From: Salipiger marinus
GTDB taxonomy: Bacteria; Pseudomonadota; Alphaproteobacteria; Rhodobacterales; Rhodobacteraceae
Direction: 5' to 3'
NCBI RefSeq assembly: GCF_900100085.1
Contig: NZ_FNEJ01000023.1
Span: forward strand, 1-64,000
Length of the DNA stretch: 64,000 nucleotides
The first letter of the stretch is position 1. The number at the start of each line of letters is the position of its first letter. Positions 61,957 to 64,000 of the stretch are shown here, piece by piece. Made by a program: the position numbers and the translations under genes. Below the pieces are notes generated by a model. The model saw nothing but the letters and a program-made list of their open reading frames with translations, was not told where the DNA came from and searched no databases.

Positions 61957-62748
61957 TCAGGCCGCGCTATGCCAGCCCTGATCGCCGAAGGTGAAGCGCC
62001 GCGCGCTGTCTTCGACAAAGCGCCCGCCGCGGGCGACCATGCGGCGCACGGTGATGTCCGGATGCGCGATGTCCAGCACGGCAAAGTCGTTTTCCTGACC
62101 GCGCAGCCGGGTCGACAGGCCGGTGCCCACATGCACCTGCAGCACCTGCGCGTGGTTCTTGCGGGACAGGAACGGTTCGGTGCGCCAGCGGTGCAGATGC
62201 CCGCTCAGCACCAGATGCGCGCCGCAGTCCGACAGCCGCTCGATGGCGCGTTCGGCATCGCGCATCAGCGATTTCTCCACATCCTCGTCCTGCTCGAAAG
62301 GGTGATGCGCCAGCACCACGTTCACGCCTTCGGACTGGGAGAAGATGCGGCAGGCCTGCCGCATCTGCAGCCAGCGCACCCGCCCGCGTTGCCAGCGGAA
62401 CCGGTCTACGGTGTTGAGCCCCACGACACACAGCCCCTCCTGCTGGTGCGTGGGCATCATGTCGTTGCAGATATAGCGCCGGTAGCGGCCATAGGGCCGC
62501 ATGAAGCGCAGCCACAGATTGTCCAGCGACACGTCGTGATTGCCGGGCACCGCCATCCACGGGGCGCGCAGCCGGTCAAGGAAGCCGCGCGCGGCGCGAT
62601 ACTGGCTGCGCCGGGCGCGCTGGGTGAAATCGCCGGTCACCGCCACCAGATCGGGCTTGGCGGCGTTAAGCGCGGTGACCAGCGGCAGCAGCAGTTCGGG
62701 CGAGGTGCGTCCAAAATGCAGGTCAGAGATATGGGCGATGCGGATCAT
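61957..62748 (-). CDS. Calcineurin-like metallophosphoesterase
   Basis: 263 residues. All metal-binding motifs of the superfamily are present in order: IAHISDLHFG, LVAVTGDFTQ, VPGNHDVSL, VLAHHPFEQ and LSGHLHRW. It resembles 3',5'-cyclic-nucleotide phosphodiesterase CpdA and lipid A-precursor hydrolases of the same fold, and the substrate cannot be decided. The start overlaps the lipid kinase stop by 4 bases, so the two are coupled; a role on lipid-linked phosphates is possible. Confidence 0.92.
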   Translation of the reverse strand: MIRIAHISDLHFGRTSPELLLPLVTALNAAKPDLVAVTGDFTQRARRSQYRAARGFLDRLRAPWMAVPGNHDVSLDNLWLRFMRPYGRYRRYICNDMMPTHQQEGLCVVGLNTVDRFRWQRGRVRWLQMRQACRIFSQSEGVNVVLAHHPFEQDEDVEKSLMRDAERAIERLSDCGAHLVLSGHLHRWRTEPFLSRKNHAQVLQVHVGTGLSTRLRGQENDFAVLDIAHPDITVRRMVARGGRFVEDSARRFTFGDQGWHSAA

Positions 62749-63737
62749 GCCGCAGTGTCGCCCGCAGGCACGGCCACACGCAACGGGGTATCGCGCAGGC
62801 GGAAGGTGATGGGGGAGGTCATCACCTCCTTTTCGCCGTCGCGCGCCACCAGAACGCGGCGCCTGCGGGTTTCCAGCACGATTTCCTGCGCGGCCACGAT
62901 GTTGAAATCCTCGCCGCGCTGCGCGGTGCCGGTGGCCAGCCGCGCCGCCGCCCGCACCAGATCGCCGCGCCGCGCCCCCTTGGAGGTCAGCAGCACGAAG
63001 CGGCCCTTCCGGATCTCCTCGGCCCCGTCCAGATTGAACTGGTCCAGCTGATAGGCGCTGTTGGCGACAAAGGCCAAGGGCGTGCGCAGCAGCTGCTCCT
63101 GCCCGTCGATGCGGGCGCGCATCATGAGCGGGCGGCGATAGCCCGCCAGCGCAAGGATCACCGACCAGTAGGCGGCCACGCGCGACCGGCCCCAGCGCTG
63201 ATAGACGCCTTCGCGGGTGCGCAGGATCATCGGATAGATGCCAAGGCTGGCATTGTTGAGGAAAATCTTGCCGTTCACCTCGCCCAGAGGCAGGTCGCGC
63301 AGCACGCCCGTGGCCAGCACCTGCACCGCGCCTTCCATATCCTCGGGGATGTCGAGCCCGCGGGCGAAATAATTGAAGGTGCCCTGAGGGATCACGCCCA
63401 TGGGCAGGCCCACTTCATGACAGACCGAGGCGACGGCCCCGATGGTGCCATCCCCGCCCGCCGCCACCAGCATGGCGCAGCCGCTGTCGCGCGCCGCCTT
63501 GCGGGCGCTGTCGAGGATCGACAGATCCGGCGTCAGGCAGTGGATCTGGGCATCCAGCCCCGCTTCCTCCAGAAGCTGTTCAAGGCGGGCGCGGCGCTGG
63601 TCCCCGTCCGCATGAGCGCCGGATTTCTCGTTCAGGATCACGCAGATCTTGGATGGGGGCACGGGGTCTGTTCTCCGATGAATTACCCGGTTCCAACGCC
63701 GCGACAGGCCGCGTGGTTCCTTGCGCCGCAAGGGCAT
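62745..63737 (-). CDS. Diacylglycerol-kinase-family lipid kinase
   Basis: 330 residues from ATG at 63737. A GTG at 63662, preceded by GGAG, would give a 305-residue protein starting MPPSKICVILNEKSG and fits the family better. The catalytic domain has VILNEKSGAHADG, AAGGDGTIGAVASV and PQGTFNYFARGLDIP, then a beta-sandwich ending FRLRDTPLRV. Such kinases phosphorylate diacylglycerol or other lipid alcohols at the inner membrane. It is cotranscribed with the metallophosphoesterase. Confidence 0.9.
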   Translation of the reverse strand: MPLRRKEPRGLSRRWNRVIHRRTDPVPPSKICVILNEKSGAHADGDQRRARLEQLLEEAGLDAQIHCLTPDLSILDSARKAARDSGCAMLVAAGGDGTIGAVASVCHEVGLPMGVIPQGTFNYFARGLDIPEDMEGAVQVLATGVLRDLPLGEVNGKIFLNNASLGIYPMILRTREGVYQRWGRSRVAAYWSVILALAGYRRPLMMRARIDGQEQLLRTPLAFVANSAYQLDQFNLDGAEEIRKGRFVLLTSKGARRGDLVRAAARLATGTAQRGEDFNIVAAQEIVLETRRRRVLVARDGEKEVMTSPITFRLRDTPLRVAVPAGDTAA

Positions 63738-63831
63738 GGGCGGGGGGCGTTCCGGCCAGCACCAGCACCAGCAGATAGGTCAGCAGCAGCACGATCTGCA
63801 GCGCGATCCGGGGCAGGCGGGGCTGGGGCAT
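63580..63831 (-). CDS. Possible small exported or membrane protein overlapping the lipid kinase start
   Basis: 83 residues from ATG at 63831, with AAAGGA at good distance. A hydrophobic segment (about 8-27, ALQIVLLLTYLLVLVLAG) is followed by a likely cleavage site and a polar tail. Its last 83 to 158 bases overlap the kinase frame depending on the kinase start. It could be a real small protein or an upstream coupling ORF. Confidence 0.45.
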   Translation of the reverse strand: MPQPRLPRIALQIVLLLTYLLVLVLAGTPPAHALAAQGTTRPVAALEPGNSSENRPRAPIQDLRDPEREIRRSCGRGPAPRPP

Positions 63832-63962
63832 CGGGCATCCTTTCATGCTCTGCGCGGGCATTGCGGCCTGCAGCTCCGGCCCGACTCGCGCCGTCTGTCC
63901 GGGCCTGCCACGGCTGTCAGGGGTGACCTTTGCCGGGCGCGCCTTAATTAAAGGTTGAAATC

Positions 63963-64000
63963 ATGCCGCACCGCAGCCACCGGGGCGGCATTGCATCTGA
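63963..64000 (+). CDS. Possible start of a gene running off the right edge
   Basis: ATG at 63963, with AAAGG about 9 bases upstream, opens a frame (MPHRSHRGGIAS) that is still open at the window end. Too short to identify; it may be chance. Confidence 0.25.
   Translation, partial: MPHRSHRGGIAS

Overview
The window looks like a chromosomal segment of a Rhodobacteraceae-type alphaproteobacterium (Rhodobacter/Paracoccus/Gemmobacter relatives). The evidence is the uniformly GC-rich sequence, the many head-to-tail genes with ATGA or TGATG overlaps, and the gene content: gpmI-envC-ctpA, a BMP-type nucleoside ABC operon ending in a cytosine-deaminase-like amidohydrolase, Acr3-type ars genes, PCu(A)C/SCO copper genes, and short dispersed palindromic elements typical of the family. 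The genus assignment is an inference. I found no rRNA, tRNA, CRISPR array or prophage.

Region by region. 1-1600: remnants of four insertion sequences (IS256 N-terminus cut by the window edge, a frameshifted IS3 orfB, an IS30 C-terminus, a second IS3 C-terminus). 1703-5759 (minus): gpmI, an EnvC-like factor and ctpA, a cell-envelope/glycolysis operon. 5840-8738 (minus): an exported CPFC protein, a MacB/LolD-type ABC pair and a PCu(A)C-like protein that has lost its copper ligands, probably a metal-related system. 8855-10348: alkaline phosphatase. 10527-15255: an orphan peptide-type binding protein divergent from an rpiR regulator, an N-formylglutamate amidohydrolase and a FAD amine oxidase, with a clear palindrome between the two transcription units. 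15369-16040: a spermidine-synthase-like protein.

16042-22834 is the most unusual part. It holds a SARP/TPR regulator, a PAP2/vanadium-haloperoxidase protein with an N-terminal (GGQ)16 tract, a subtilisin-type protease with no signal peptide, and a second haloperoxidase homologue whose vanadate-binding Ser-Gly-His is replaced by Ala-Val-Gln. Then follow csbD, an HExxH lipoprotein candidate, a DUF1194 von Willebrand protein, a short anti-sigma-like membrane protein, parE and an outer-membrane beta-barrel. 28850-31376: arsR-acr3-arsC-arsH with an operator candidate at the arsR start. 31486-33079: copper delivery (DUF2946-like, PCu(A)C, SCO). 33182-34426: lytic transglycosylase.

34517-40355 (minus) is the nucleoside/purine uptake and deamination operon, followed by a membrane-anchored winged-helix protein. 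42593-48648 carries smpB, sseA, an aminotransferase, a glycosyltransferase, rsfS, rlmH and uppP. 48875-55478 is gltD-GFA-gltB (ammonium assimilation), closed by a strong terminator. 56409-64000 has mtgA, a GST, queG, msrB-msrA, exoD, a metallophosphoesterase and a lipid kinase. Three copies of an approximately 60-bp repeat occur (34440, 57155, 57970); the last one supplies the queG ribosome-binding site and start codon.
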